NCBI GenBank assembly: GCA_035048485.1
Contig: CM068590.1
Coordinates: 17,686,274-17,750,273, forward strand
Length of the DNA stretch: 64,000 nucleotides
Origin: Pteria penguin
Lineage: Eukaryota > Mollusca > Bivalvia > Pterioida > Pteriidae
Direction of reading: 5' to 3'
In this document: positions 24,801 through 40,200 of the stretch, one piece after another
Layout: each line of letters starts with the position of its first letter
How positions within the stretch are numbered: the first letter of the stretch is position 1
Position numbers and translations under genes: made by a program
Notes under the pieces: model-generated
Database searches by the model: none
What the model was told of the DNA's origin: nothing
What the model saw: only the letters and a program-made list of their open reading frames with translations

Positions 24801-27800
24801 ATCAATTTTCTGATGTCACTTTTGATAAAGGGAAACCTGAGATATATTTCTCAGATGGATTACTTACATCTTAGTAAGTATCTGTATTTTACTGCATCAT
24901 ATATAATAACATAAGAACATAGAGTTTTTCATTTTCATATAGGATATATACCTGTCTATAAAAGAGAAAAAAATTCAAAATTCACTAACTCTTGAAGGGT
25001 TTATACTTTATAATAATTTTATATTGCCTTACATGATGAAAAAATTTCAAAGTTAGAGATATTTTTTTATTCTTTAAACCAAGATCTAAGCTTTTGCTAA
25101 AATAGTTTTCTGTCTTCATGTTTATAACAATACCATGATTTTTTTCTTATAAACTTAAGGGGAATGGCTAGAGATGCCTTGAGAACAAACCAAAACACAC
25201 ATCAAACATGATTTGTTCCTACTTAACATATCCATTTTCTGACCTTTAATTCCTCAATCTCATGTTGATGTTTCATTTCTGATTCTTCTTTCTGTGCCTT
25301 CACATCGGCCAGTTGTTTCTGCAATGCAGTGACCTCCCCTTGTAGGTGCTCTTCAGATGTTTGCTTGTCATGTTCGAGTTTATTCAGATTAGTTTGTAGA
25401 GTCTCACATTCATTCTCAGCAGTTTGGAGCTGGTTCATCAGACTGGATTTAGCCTCTTCTAGAGTTTTCACACGGTTCTCTAGATGCTAGTGAAGGAAAT
25501 ACATGAATATATTTAATGCATAGCATGGCAGATTGAGTGTATGACAAATTCTCTATTATTCATAAGCAATGCTTGATTATTCACTGATTGATTGATTAAT
25601 TATTGTGTATGCCACTCCAGGATTATCTACCATATATGGTGACAACATCTGCCTGACATATTACACACACATTCATATCTTTGCAATGGACCCACCTGAG
25701 GCAGTGAGGTATCTTTTTACATGCCATACCTTCTGTGACACAGGACCATGGTTTTTACTCTCTCGTCAAAAAAGGACAGAAATGCTGGTAAGTCCATGGC
25801 AGGAGTTGAACCCAGTTTTTTCCAGTCACAAGCCAAGCACCTCATCTACTCAGCCACATCTGCTTCTATGAGCCACGAATCTCAGTCGGTAACCTGCTGG
25901 ACTGGAGAACAAGAGGCTCCAGACTCATACACAACCGCAGATTGTCAGGGTCCCATCATCCAGATGAGACAGTTAAAGCCACACCCCTGTGTCATGGCAG
26001 ACACTGGCATATAAAAGATCCCTCATTTTTTTCTGGTGTGTCTGTTCATTGGGTTGAAATTTCTGTGCAATGCATCAGACAGATGCCGTCACCATATAAG
26101 TGAAATGAGCTTTGTGATATGTAAATCAATAAACTAACAAATCTGACTTTTGTATTACATATTTACATACATGTGTATGTACAATGCACTTTACTTTACA
26201 CAGTGTATATTAATATTCAAGTACAAAATCAAAATCATGTTGGGTCAGGTGAGCTGAGTTCTTTTTATCAGGAATTTACATTACCTTTAACAAATTTTCA
26301 GTCACATGAAACAAAAGGATTTATGAACTTCCAAAATATCCAAATCTTGGGATCAAACTTAGATCCCCTACACAACAAGCCAAACACTTAAACTCTACAT
26401 CAATTTTACTAGGTAGAAGACTAGATATTTTTTAGTATTAAGTTTACTTGATACTAGACTAGATATCTTCTTGTATTCCAACATTTAACATGCTGTTTCT
26501 TGTTTCAGTATCGTTCAGATTATTATTCCCTGTGCACTGTACGCTATTTAATAACATTCATTTAGAAATGCACATGCATTTTTAAACAATGAATGTATAC
26601 ATATTTCTTATTCCTTTCATTTTTTCAAATCATAAGAATAATATTATTTGCCAAAGCCCAACACTTTACCTTTCTAACTAGAACAAAACATTTTGATAAC
26701 AAGCTGTGTTTGTGAAACACTCATGCCCCAGGTGGCACCAAAGTCCAAAAAATTATTTTTAGCATGAAGGTCACTGTCAAGGTCAAAAGGTCATCGACCT
26801 AATCGGTGTCATTTGAAATGACTTCATTAGTTGAGTATGCATGTCAAATATGAATTCTCTATCCCTCATAGTTCAAAAGTTATAGACAAGGTTAAAGTTG
26901 ACAACAGACAGACAAACAAACAGACAGGACAAAAACAATATGTCCCTGATCGGCATAAAAATTTCAATATCCTCTCTACCCATAGCCTACCTGTGTGACT
27001 GTTACTTCTTCAGCTCCAGTGACCTACACAACATTAGAATATGATCTTATTATCATGTAAACTTCAATATTTACCTACCATGATGCACACATGCCACATA
27101 CATACTTACCTACACATGCCACACACATACTTACCTACACATGCCACACACACACTTACCTACACATGCTATATTTTGCTACACCTCTATTTCTCTAGTG
27201 TGTTAGAATGGGACTGAATACAATATGTTCGCCATGGTGCTACAATCTGGCATGCTACAAACCTTTGGATGTGTTACTTTTTCACTTTCTCATTAATGCA
27301 GAGGAAAGCTTTGTACTTAGTGTGATTTTATATATATGATAATTTTTCAACCTGAGAGTTATCTTCCCTATGAGAAGGCTCTGTTACCTGAAATATCTTT
27401 TACCTGGTGGCTTTATTCTTTCTGCATGTACTTCACACTTTTTCCCTTACTGCATTTTTTGTTCTTTTATCACAATTTGCTTGTGATTTGAAGACTCCAG
27501 AAGCAGTGCTTAATCTATCTATGCTTTATCTATTTCCTTTTGGTACATCCAAAGAATTTTGTAAAAGAATGTTTTGAAAATTTCTTTACAATACACTTTA
27601 TACTGTTTTGAATTTTTTGCACTTTTAGTTCATACTTCAGAACATTCACATAAATGAAATTTCGAAGTGCAGAGGAATGAACCTCATCGAGATACAATAC
27701 ATACCTTCCAAATTTTCAGTGTTTCCACACTGATATCCTGAATACCTATCTGATTCTTGAAGCATACCTCATTATTTTTCTCTCATTCAGTGTTTATGAC

Positions 27801-28172
27801 CCTCTCTCATCATCTAGTGTTTGTTCTTGTTCTTGTAAAAGCTCTGCTGAAGAACTACCGGTAACTACATACCTCCATAATTTGAACTAACTCTCTTCAC
27901 CTAGTTTCTTCCTCACATTGTAAGCATTCCAATTTCCGACATACCTCCTTATTTTTCTCAAGCTCTGTGTTTTTGGCCCTCTCCTCAGCTAGTTTGTTTG
28001 TGACCTCATCGGCACTCTGTTGAAGGCTCTCTTGTGTTAGCTTACGTTCATTTTCCAGACGTTCCATCTGGGAGTGAGATTCCTATACAAGGTATGGTGG
28101 GAAAACAAATCTATAAATAACTCCATGCCATGCAGTTAAGGAGCACTCTACTGGTTATGATATATATATTAC

Positions 28173-28236
<64 letters not shown>

Positions 28237-31200
28237 GTATGTAATAGGTTCATTCAAACAAATGATTAATAAGAGTCTGGAGTTCACAACTACATCGTAC
28301 ATGTTTTCAAACTTTTTCGTAAGTATCATGCTGGTTTTTTCTACAGTCTAGTACATGTACTGATGCTCATGTATACAGTCTAGTACATGTATAAAATGCT
28401 CATGTATTTCTTTCTTTGCAAAATCTCAAACACAAAACGAATATCATGCAACAGTAATACATATGTATCGTAACCGACTCTAACGTGGATTCTACATTTT
28501 TTAAAATACATTATACAGATCACTCTTACATTAACTGTAATATTTCTTTTCAGTTTTGTGAAACAAAGTTTGCCAGGCTTGAACATCAAGTATTCTTTGT
28601 TTTATAACATTTTCCATAATTTATCTCCTTCATTATAACATTGTAAGACTGAATAAATAGTTTTCAAAGACATAAAATTTTATGTTGAGTTACTTCCCTT
28701 CTTCATCATCTTCCGGGTATATTTGTGCGTAAATCAAACAAATTATGAAACTGATTTCTCCAAACTAAAAATGCTTCTTGGATTTCTGCATTTCTTATGC
28801 AATATTTGAATTACTGAGCAATGTTAAAGGGATTGTCAATACAAATAACTTTCTTTAATAAAATTCAATATAACTTGTATTAATATGTAGCAAAAACTCA
28901 AGTTTCACCTCCCTAATGGTGGACATGGGAAGTAACTCCAATTAAACTTTAAACAATCGAAAACTATGTATACTACCAGTGCATGATTCACACTTCAAAC
29001 TGTTCCCCTGTATACTTGCAGGAAATAACATGAAGAGAAATACATAAAATTTCAGATAAAGTTTGTCACAGAAATCGAACAAGCTTGTGTAATAGATTAC
29101 CTTGATAGCCTGATCTTTTTCTTGTACCAATCTTTTCTCTGCTTCAAGTTTCTTAGAAGTGTCTGCATTCTAAAAATAAATTGAAATAATAACTGTTCAC
29201 CATCACAACAAAAATATGTTACCTACATGGTGACAGAACCTTCCTGCTTGTTAAGTTTTCCCGAAGCAACTGACCAATACAAAGCAATGAGGGTTCCTTT
29301 ATATGGCAGTATCTACCATTACAAGGGACCTAAGACCAGTGGCTTTTTTTATTTGTTTTTGTTTTTGGTTTGTTTTTTTTTCAGAAGTGTCTGTACCTTT
29401 CCATTTGCTAATTTTTTGCTCCATTTACATAATGCTTAAAGATCAATGTTTGGGGAAAATTTAGACAAATTTTGGGAAAAAAAAGGAAATTTCCTTTAGG
29501 AAGGGTCCGTATAACTGACCTGATTTGAGGAAGAAAAAAACACTGCACACAGGACACTATAATGAGACTACAGCAGGATTCGAACCCCAGACCCTCTCCT
29601 TCTAAATCAAACATCTTTACAAATGAACCACACAGGCTTTTATCTTCATACATACCCCAGATGATCACAGTCCCAATACTATATACTAATACAATATGAT
29701 AATAATATTTGTTATGAATTGTCTACCATTCATTATGTGGCACTGGTCAATAATCTGTCTTGTTTAAACAAGAGTTTTCTTATACTTATTAATTCCACTT
29801 CCCTCAGGAATATTATTTTGGACCCAAATTTATGAAGTGCATCAGGCCAAACAAAATTTAAGCATGTTTCCTGTAACATGTTGAAATTCTTTTTTTTTTT
29901 TATTTTTTTACTTATTACTGAATCAACATTTGATGGCAACTAGAATGCATTTGAACCACTCACTAGTGACATTTACTTATTTTTTGCCCAAACAATTAAA
30001 CAATTGTACCCAGGATATCAAAAACTACATTCAATATTGGAATAATTGTCTACTGAAAGTGCAATAAAAAAGTTGAAGGTCGGGTGGAAAAATTAGAGTT
30101 GGCTGGGTTACAAGAAACATGCATATTTTTTTCTTTTGGACTCATATACTGTACTTACATTTCGGAGTAAGGTGACATGTTCTTCTCGAAGTTTACCATA
30201 AATGTCCTTCATCTTCTTGAACTTCTCCTCATTGGCTTTTGCATGCTCTATAATCAAAACATTTACATTACCATTTTGAATACTATGTACAGGACTATTT
30301 ATACAGTGTATTTCACTTATACTGCAATTAATGAAGGAAATTTGTAATACTCTTCAAAACACATATAATGATGAAAGTAATGCAAGACTAACTGCAACTC
30401 AAGTGTTCAACAGAACACATATATTCTGTGTACACTATGTATTCTGCAAAAGTGTGACTTCTAGTAAACAGGAAACAGACAGACAGACACTGGAAAAAAA
30501 CATCTGTCACTTAGTTTGAAGGGATGAAATTGTGACCACGACCTTGCAGACATAATCCTGGTTCAAGGTCAAGACAAACCTATGGGTCCTGGGCAACAAT
30601 TCTGTGAAATATTATTCAAATCTATGTTAGGGGTAAAGAATTATAGCCAGGACAAAGATTTACCCATCATATGCATTTTGACCTTGACCTTGCAGATAAG
30701 ATGACACTTACTTTCTGCCTCTGCTAGTTTGGCTGCAGCTCCTGCATGGACTGAAGCTGCTTGAAGCTTCTTCTTCGTACTCTCATTCTCCTGTTACAAC
30801 ACATAAACCATAATTCATATCCAGCATCAAACTTAAAGTAAACCTTGTAAATATAAGTTATTGATAGTTTACTATCATAATCTTTATTATTTCCTCTCTG
30901 TACTAACTAGAATTATAAATCCAAAATTATCTGAAATTTTGAAAATATTTTCTTATTCATTTGTAATATATAACCAATTATCATAGCACATGGTCCATAC
31001 TTGTAAGTGAATAGTCATGTATATATAAGAATGATTGATTCACTCTTTTTCATTCCTAAAACTCCAGGAGTCCTTAAAGGTATACCCAATTTTTGATGCC
31101 TGAGTGTGCATGAGTGTTAAAAGCATTTTCGTCATCGAGCATCTTAATCGCTTTTGTTGTTGGTTCGTTGGTGTTTTACGTCGCTTTTAACAATATTTCA

Positions 31201-34200
31201 GTTATATCGCGACATGGAAGCAGGAGGTAACCAACCTCTTAAACATAGTGGCGCAACCTGAGAATCGAACCCGGTTCGTCAGCACCGCAAGCCAAGCGCT
31301 TAACCACTACACCAAGCCTGCCCTTTTTAACTTTCGTTAAATGCCAAATCTTTGTTATTTCACCTACATGTATGTGGTAGCATTCTGCTGTTAAGTTTTG
31401 AGGAATCTAAAGGACCCGACAATTGACAGATAGACGAGCATATAGAACTGCCAAAGGTGACGAGCTGCAGGGAATTTCAGTATGTACTAACCCAGTCCAT
31501 GATTTTATAAATACATGTAATACAAGACTGAATACCTTCAATGCCTTATCTGCAGACAATCGAAGTTCGGATAAAATCTTTTCCAACTTTGCTATCTCTT
31601 CTTTTTGAGAATTTATAATTCTTTGGTCCTATAAACAAACAAAATTTCATCAATTGCGTAACATTCAGTCATTTTAAATTGAGACAAGTAGTTGATAAAA
31701 TCTTTGAACACCCCTCTTAAAAGAGAAATGCTAGATCACAGATAAATATTGTTTAATACACTGAGAATATCTCACTCATATGGTGACTGTTTCTTAAAGT
31801 ACAAAGTATCCATATATAAACAAGTAACAAGAAACACTCGATGTCCACAAATTTTTGGCACTTGGCCTGCATCAAGTGGAAACCAAAAAAATCTCTAGGT
31901 GAAATCCATATTTACTGGTTAAATCAGCCCAGCATGAAGTAACATATACATAAAGAAAATAGAAATAACAGGCTCTTTCAGCAGCAGGTATCGAGGCTTA
32001 AATTGATGTCTGAATTTTATATTTTCTGACATATAAGAATAATAATAACTTCTGAACCAATAAAATCCCTAGAATTTTATCTGCGTAACAACAGAAATTA
32101 AATATCCTTGAAACTGACTTTAATTCGTTTGTCCAAGCCATCGGACATTGGCCTGGTATGATTCAAAATGATCTTTGATGATCTACTAAACATAAAAGAA
32201 ATTTACAAAGTACACAAATTATACAGTAATCTGAAGTTGAAAATAATTAACAGTCTTCATTAAGCCATTTTTGAATCATACAACATTAAATAGAATACCT
32301 CATTCCTGATCCTTTCTAGCTCAGATCTCAGAAATTGTATTTCTTTTTGTAATCTATCAATCAATAAATCCCTGGAAAAAATATTGATCTCAAAATCATA
32401 AAACTGAAATCTCAATCAGTCAGGCACATTTATAGTCTTATTTGTTTTTGATAATAAATTTCTAAGTCAACTTTCTCGATATATGCAGACACTTGACAAA
32501 TTTTATATTTTGTTTTTAGAAAATGAGAAACTAACATCGCCATGTTCTTACAGATTTTTTCATTGTTTCCAAATTACAAAATCACTTACTCTAATTTCAT
32601 CAAAATAAACCAACCTTTCATCTATCTCTGGAGGTCCGAACCCATTCCCAAATGCTGCATCAAATTTACTCTGAAAAACAAGTAACATAGTAATAATATA
32701 TAATAATAATAATGCTCATAGATAATTTTTCATGATTCTGTACTTTAAGAAGAAGATTTTAAGCTCCTGATGAGTGCTTAAATCAGAGTAGATCATCATC
32801 TAATAGAGATGATTATAGTTACTGATTTTGCAATATCTGAAACTAACATCTGGCATTTTGTATTTGTAATTATCTGTGGCATTTTGTATGTGCAATTAAC
32901 TGTGGCATTTTGTATGTGCAATTATCTGTGGCATTTTGTATTTGCAATTAACTGAATAATATCCTTCCTGAAAGAACATTTCAAACCAGATAACGATCTG
33001 TGGTGTTTTTTTTATCTGTAATACACGGAATCTTATAAAATACTTGCAAATAGAGCATATCTAAAATACATAGTGGTATGAATAACTTTCTACACGGAGA
33101 TTAAATGACTTTAAATTCCATTCATATTTTAATGACATTGACTTTAATTATTTCATATGAATGGAAATACACTATGTTATGTACAGTACAGTCTAGGTCT
33201 AGGTGTTTTGGAGCAACTGTACAAAACACAATGGGAAAAACACCTGAAATCAGTGTGAATCAAAGTGGAAATTTACCTATGCCTATTCACACCTTTGTAA
33301 AATACACAGTGTATTGTGTAATTCTTGAATTTACACCTAGATGTGGCGAACTGTGACGGGTGGTAAAATCATAAAACACCTGGACCGAACTGTATATCAA
33401 AATAAATAAATATCTAGCAGATTTCAAAAGACTTCAAACAGTGTGAGATTTTATACTAAGCAAGTTCCTATCGAGTGGGTCAGGTCACAGTAATGATGAT
33501 ACTAACCTCTGACGTGTCAATGAGATCACCCACACTATCGGTATCTGGGGTCTCAATCTCTGGTTCTGGATCTGGTTCTGTTGGGACCACTGCTACAGGT
33601 TTGACATGTTTATTGAAATCCGATGCTATGAGAAAATTTGGAGGTTCCTGTAGTGATAAAAATACTGATTTTAATAACAAAATCTTCAAGTATAGTCAAC
33701 AACTAAGCAACATGTATCCCTATATTGTAAACAAAACTAAGCTTCAACTGATAAACCAGTTTAAATCCTCTATACCTTGGTTGTTGGTCTGTTCATTGTC
33801 ATATGACACCAATCCTGGGTTAAATCAACCATATTGTGGCATCAGTTCAGCAGGTAAGGATACCAGAGAAAATCAACGTCCTTCCACCGTGTTCACCGAC
33901 AGACTTTCAAACTTGCTTTGACTGAGTATTAGCCACCGAGACCCTCTTTACTTGTGTCAAATCTGCCGTTAGATATGGAATATTTTCTCTCCTCCTCTAG
34001 AGCCTTCAAAGATCAAATGGCAGATTGCTCGCAATGAAGGCGCCATTTTGAGCCTCACCAGCAAATTGTCAGTGTCCCGTCTGTCCGATGAGACAATAAA
34101 ATCTGGGGACATGTGTCACAACAAACATTGCCACTTATAAGACCCTTTGCTGTTTTGGGTGGATTTGTAGCAAACGTTATGATATTCTGTGCAACCTATC

Positions 34201-37200
34201 AAGCAGATACTGTCCCTACTGGTGAAGCACCAGTCCCCGGCTAAGACCAATTACCAGATACTACATTATTAAGGGTATTCAAAACGTGAATTGACGAAAT
34301 TTATATTTTTAATATTTAGTATCCTATGTATTGCAGACAATCACATGAAAAAATCTCATAAATTCACTTTTTAAAAGCCGAAATTACATAGTAGCCGGTA
34401 ACTGGTCTTAGCCGGTAACTGGTACACTACCAGTATGTAAATGAAATAAATCACAAACACTTCTCCTCACAGTTTCCCATAACCACGGTACTAAATCTCC
34501 ATCATTTCCACCTTACTACTGTACAATAAACATAGTAAAAGACAAATTGTTCACATACAAGTGTATGTAAATGTATCATAAGTATATAAATATACTTACA
34601 TCTGGTAATGTTGGGACTTGAACTAGGTTTTTGAAATACTGTAAATTACTACTACTGAGGTAAAACTGTTTTAATCTGAAAACAAACATAAAATATTTCA
34701 TAAATTAATATCTCGTTAAAATTAAAAGTTCCTACCGTGTAATGTCACTTACAGAAAATATCATATGATGAAAGCATTCCCTGTAATGTTATATCTTTAG
34801 TTCTTTTCACAATGATTCAAATAATATCCATAGAAATCTCACTTTTAACGTAGTTCATTCAGCATTATGCTGTGACCAATGTATTTACCGAGTCGGTCCT
34901 TCATTGGTTCCTGGATAAGACGTGATGCTATGATGGACACACATTCTAAGTATTCTTAGTCAAACTTTTTTTCAACTTCCATACAAATTTCAATTATTAT
35001 TTCAATTTCTATTCATTTTCAACCATTTCAATCAATGACTAAAACTCCACTTACTTTCTGTAAGCTGCCACAAAGCGATCTCTGTGGCCTGACAGTGTAT
35101 CTGGGGGGAGACCTACAAAAAAGTCCACACTCTTTAATAGCAAAAAAAACATAAGTATTGAAATATCCTTTTAAATAATCTGAAATTTACAATTTTCTCT
35201 ATATCTTATATCAAAATTCTGTTAAAAATAGATCACATTTAGAATAAGTTATATCGATACTAAAATCAGCACAAAAAGTTATTAGTTACTGAACATCTGA
35301 TCATTATTTAATTAAGTGCAGCAATATCTCAGCATAGAATGCTTAAAGTTGAGATCTATCATATTTTACCATGTCTCATTCAAATAAATATGCACACAGT
35401 AAAAACCAAAATCTCTATGAATAAAACACACTCAGTTCATTCTCGTTTAATTGAACACTGATTACTCCAACTTTCTGTTAGCTTAAACTGATTGCAAAAT
35501 CTGACTGTATATGTTTATTCAAAGCTCCAACTCTGCTGAACTTGATTTGTATGGGTTCTTCGATTATGAGTTATTGGGAGGCAACAGTAAATGTCATAGA
35601 AACACAATATCAGATTGAACACTGTCAATGCCAAGCATGGCAACCCCTCGCACATCAGCAAAATCCATGGTACTAAAGTGACCTTAACCTTTGAACTCCA
35701 AAATCAATACGGATCTTCCTCTCATTATCTTAAATCGAGTTAAAATTGTGGCTTCTGCAGTGTGAATAAAGTTTTTCTATAATGACAACTCGTGATCTTA
35801 ATTTCAGATCTTTTAGCCCTAAAATCAATAGGAATCTTCCTCATCTTATTCTATGTCTAAATGTGAGGTATGAACCCAATTGGGCCAGAACCGTGAATCT
35901 AGAGTATCTACAGGGTTTTGTTACTGACAAACGCACGCACCCCCACACACAAACAGTACTGTTACTATGTCCCCCCTGCAATGCTGTTGCGAGAAGATAA
36001 TGAGTATACATGTAATGTGTAAACAAGGAGCAATACATGTTTTATATATTTTACTTACTAGAATGTAGACGAAACAAAGATTTTACAATATAATCATAGA
36101 GTTGACAGGAGTCCTGTATACATAGAATGAGAGGTGCTAAACGACACTGGCCCGAGTTGGTCATAGAATTCGATCTTGACATATCCAAGGACCCAAACAC
36201 TGAAATCAAATTCAAATGGTTAGATACTATATTATGAGTTTAATTTGGACAAAGGAAAAAAGTATCTGACATGAAAAGCATTGTAACATTTTATAATTCC
36301 TATGGAAATATCATTTTTGTCTTTTCATCAGTTGGTTTCCATAGAATAAGACAATAAATATGGAGGTCCCTCATCAAGGTAGGCATGACGTGTAAAAGAT
36401 CCCTCACTGCAGGGTGGGGATCCATCGTAAGTATATAAATTTCTGTGCACTGCATCAGGCAGATGCCATCAACATATTATAAACAATAATCTTGGTCAGT
36501 TGGCGTGACATAAAACAAGAATGAAACAAACGTACATCTTAATGTAAAACTGTCTGTACAGTTGCAGTATAGTCTCTGCATAATTATCAATCTTATGATT
36601 AACATATTGCCTACCACTATAGTTAATATGACAATTATCAGACTCACCCAAATGTTGGAGTTCCAGAATTTCATCCATATAATCGAGCATCTCCACAGAA
36701 ATCTCAAAACTGGAAGAATTATCGAGAAATAAAACTACCGATGTGTAAACAATTTTGTATGGCATACAAATATGTTATAATACAGTTTAAGTACATAAAA
36801 TAAATTTTAGATTTTAACCAAAATTACAATTTTTGTTTCGTATTTTTATATTCGACATTTTTTTTTCATCTATTTATAAAAAAAAGGATTTTTCATTAAT
36901 TTCAAATACAACTGCTTTTTTTAAACAATTTTTCTGAATTCATTCCAAGTACATGAGGTACTCAATTAAAATCCTAGCTCTTTACTCAAGACCCACTTCA
37001 CCTGGAATACAAAAAATTGAAAAGTTGATTTTTTTCCCTAACAATTTGATAACTGTTAGTATTTCTCTTGAATAGATGTGCTACGTCTGATTACCGGTAC
37101 ATGTGTAATTAATGTATCGGTTTGAACCAAAAGTCACTCAACAGGTTTCTGATCTTGTTTAATCTAAAGTCGATCTTTGTCAACCTGTTCACAGATAACT

Positions 37201-40200
37201 GAGCTTCAAGATTAATATTACTTATTCTTAATCTCCCGATTCAAGGACATCTGAAGTGACATTAATACTATAACCAGAATTTCTGACATTTTGGAATTAT
37301 TTCCCTTGATGTTTGACTTAACCAGGATGCATGGTAAATTTTTATTTAATATTCAATACTCTTGTATATTTTGGTAAAACATTTAGCAAATGAGATCAAC
37401 TCAATATGTCTTTCGATTTAGGAGTCAAGAAAAAAAAATAAGTAAATGTATTTATTTTAACAATATGTATTTTTCAAGAGCAATGCCTAGCGTGGCATAC
37501 ATGTATTAATATGCTTAGTTTGAAGGGGAGGATTTTGAAAGTTCTATCCCCAATAGTTCATTCTGTATCCTGCCTACAAGGTTTTATAACAAAGTAGTAC
37601 TATGACCTTCACCTTTGACCTTGAAAAACAATAAGCGTCTTTGTCTTTGCATGAGGCATACGCATACCACGTCTTGGCATGAAGAGTAAGTATACCAAGT
37701 TTGACCGTCCTAGTCCCAATGGTTTGGGCTGTATCCTGTTAACAAGGGCTTCCTTCCAAGTAGTACTACAACCTTGACCTTTAACCTTGAAAAACAATAG
37801 CCATCTTTGTCTTGGCATGAGGAGTAAGTGTACCATGTTTAACAGTCCTAGCCAAAACGGTTTGATCTGTATCCTGCCTACAAGTGTTTCCTATCAAGTA
37901 GTACTACGATCTTGACCTTTGACCTCCAACCCTTGAAAAACAATAGGCGTCTTTGTCTTGGCATAAGGAGAAAAGGTACCAGTTTGACAGTCTTAGCCCC
38001 AATGGCTTGGTCTGCATCCTGCCTTCAATGTTAGACAGACAGACAATGCCGTACAATAATATGTCCCGTCAAAGACAGGCATGGAAAAATACTGTAAAAA
38101 AAAATATATTTGAAATCATTGAAATTCTGAAAATCATATAACATCTCTAGCAAACATTCTGCATGCGCCCATATGGCGAATATCACCAAAGACTAATCAA
38201 AATAACACATGCAACCCCCATGTCTAATGAAACTGAATCACAAAGAAATCCCAGTCACCTTGAGCTCAAGAAGGGAGACAAACAGAATAAAGCCTATTAC
38301 CAAAATATATGATTCAACAGAATATATTTCTCTTTATCACAGATCAAAGACATTTAAATCAAAATTTTAATAAAATTTCACTGTCACACCTAGTCTACTG
38401 CATCTGTCCGTCAGCTGCCAGGGTTCGGTTTCCTGTTTTTTATTTCACCTATATTGTGATAGTCTGGTGGGCAGTATTTAATGTTGGTGGAAACCACAGT
38501 AGGTATGCCAGCATACCGTCATACCTAAAACCTCATGGATATAACTCTTGACTAGCCACTAGCTTGCTAGTGTCACTAGCCACTAGTGATTTACAGCATA
38601 CAATCTTGCATAACTATTAAGGCCACTTAGCTGTTGTTTATAATTAATATGTATGTAAGACATAGAATATCATTAAACAAATACAAGAACTGAGGGTGTG
38701 GACCCTTGACTTATCACTCCAGAGAAGGAGTGATAAGCAGGGGATCCAAATGATGACAAGAACTTCATTTCTTGAAATTTTGTTCCTTAATTTCAAATAT
38801 ATAAATACGGAATAAAGTACTGTAGTATTGCATGCAAATATCTGAATACAAAGATTAATTTATGAGAAGTAAAAAGTATTAATTTAGAATAGATTTAACG
38901 AGATACAGGGGTTGAGTGATATTGAGACTTGCATTTTCTTGCATTCAATAATACATTTATGACAAGACAATGGCTCTGTAAAGCAACAAATACTAGAAGT
39001 ATAGAACTAGGATTAGTAAGAGGATATATACAACCAACTTGCCTATACTGGGCATCACTGTGTTAACAAAAATCACCGTCATTAGTCTCTATTCTATCAT
39101 GACATTCATCAGATCTATCTCCATGCTTATTGTTAGTAGAATCCTCTACCGTAATGCAATGTTATAAAATATAGATCAATGCATTGACATAAAGTATACC
39201 ACAATGCATTGCAGTAAAATATACCATAATGCATTGCCATAAAGTATACCACAATGCACTGCTGTAAAATATACCATAATGCATTGCCATAAAGTATACC
39301 ACAATGCACTGCTGTAAGATATACCATAATGTATTGCCATAAAGTATACTATAGTTCAATGTCATACGATATACCACAATGCATTGCCATTAAGTGTACC
39401 ACAATGCAATGTCATACTATATACTACACTGCATTGTTATAAATTATAAAATGCAAAGTCATATGATTTACCACAATGCATTGCTATAAAGTATACCATA
39501 GTACAATGTTATACGATATACCACAAAGCATTGTCATAAGGTATATCAAAGTGCAATGTCATATATCACAATGCATTGCTATAAGGTATACCACAATACA
39601 ACGTCATACAATACACCACAATGCATCATTACAATAAAAACAAAAATGCAAAGTTATCTATTCCATGATAGTTACGTAAATTTTAATGCAGCTTTAAGTA
39701 AACCATGATGCAATGTAATGAAGAAGATTAATAAAAATTTTTAAAATTTGTCTTCACACACTATCATCTATAACTCAAATTACACATGATATGTACTAGA
39801 AAATCATGTTGTATCTTCAATCACATGATTCAATTTTATATATAAGATTCAAATCATTATGGTATGAATTCTCTGATGCAATGTCACAAATACCAAGTAC
39901 TGTCACATCCATGTTTCTTTACTAGTATGTTTATATTCACCCTTCCACGAAAAATGCTTTTTCATTGTTCTGGGGTTATACAAAGTGTTAGAAACCTCTG
40001 ACAAATGACTTACTTATTTATGACATCAAAAATATAACAACAGAAAATCTTCCAAAAGTCAAAGTCTTCTACAAACATGTCAAATGAAAAATTAACTCAT
40101 AATGAAACAGTACTGGCTCTAAAGCAAGGGTCAAATGATTGTTATGCTGTGAAACACATTCAGTGATAGATTTTAGGAATCTTTCACTTGTCAAGTCATT

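Noticed and set aside
33475..33921. 148-codon open frame on the plus strand
   Set aside because: It is antisense to HIP1 exon 11, whose minus-strand reading matches the family; the serine/glycine-rich product is the shadow.
39133..39377. Repeat-protein-like frames rich in ALWYILQ
   Set aside because: Translation of the 25-bp tandem repeat in an intron; no splice sites or start context.
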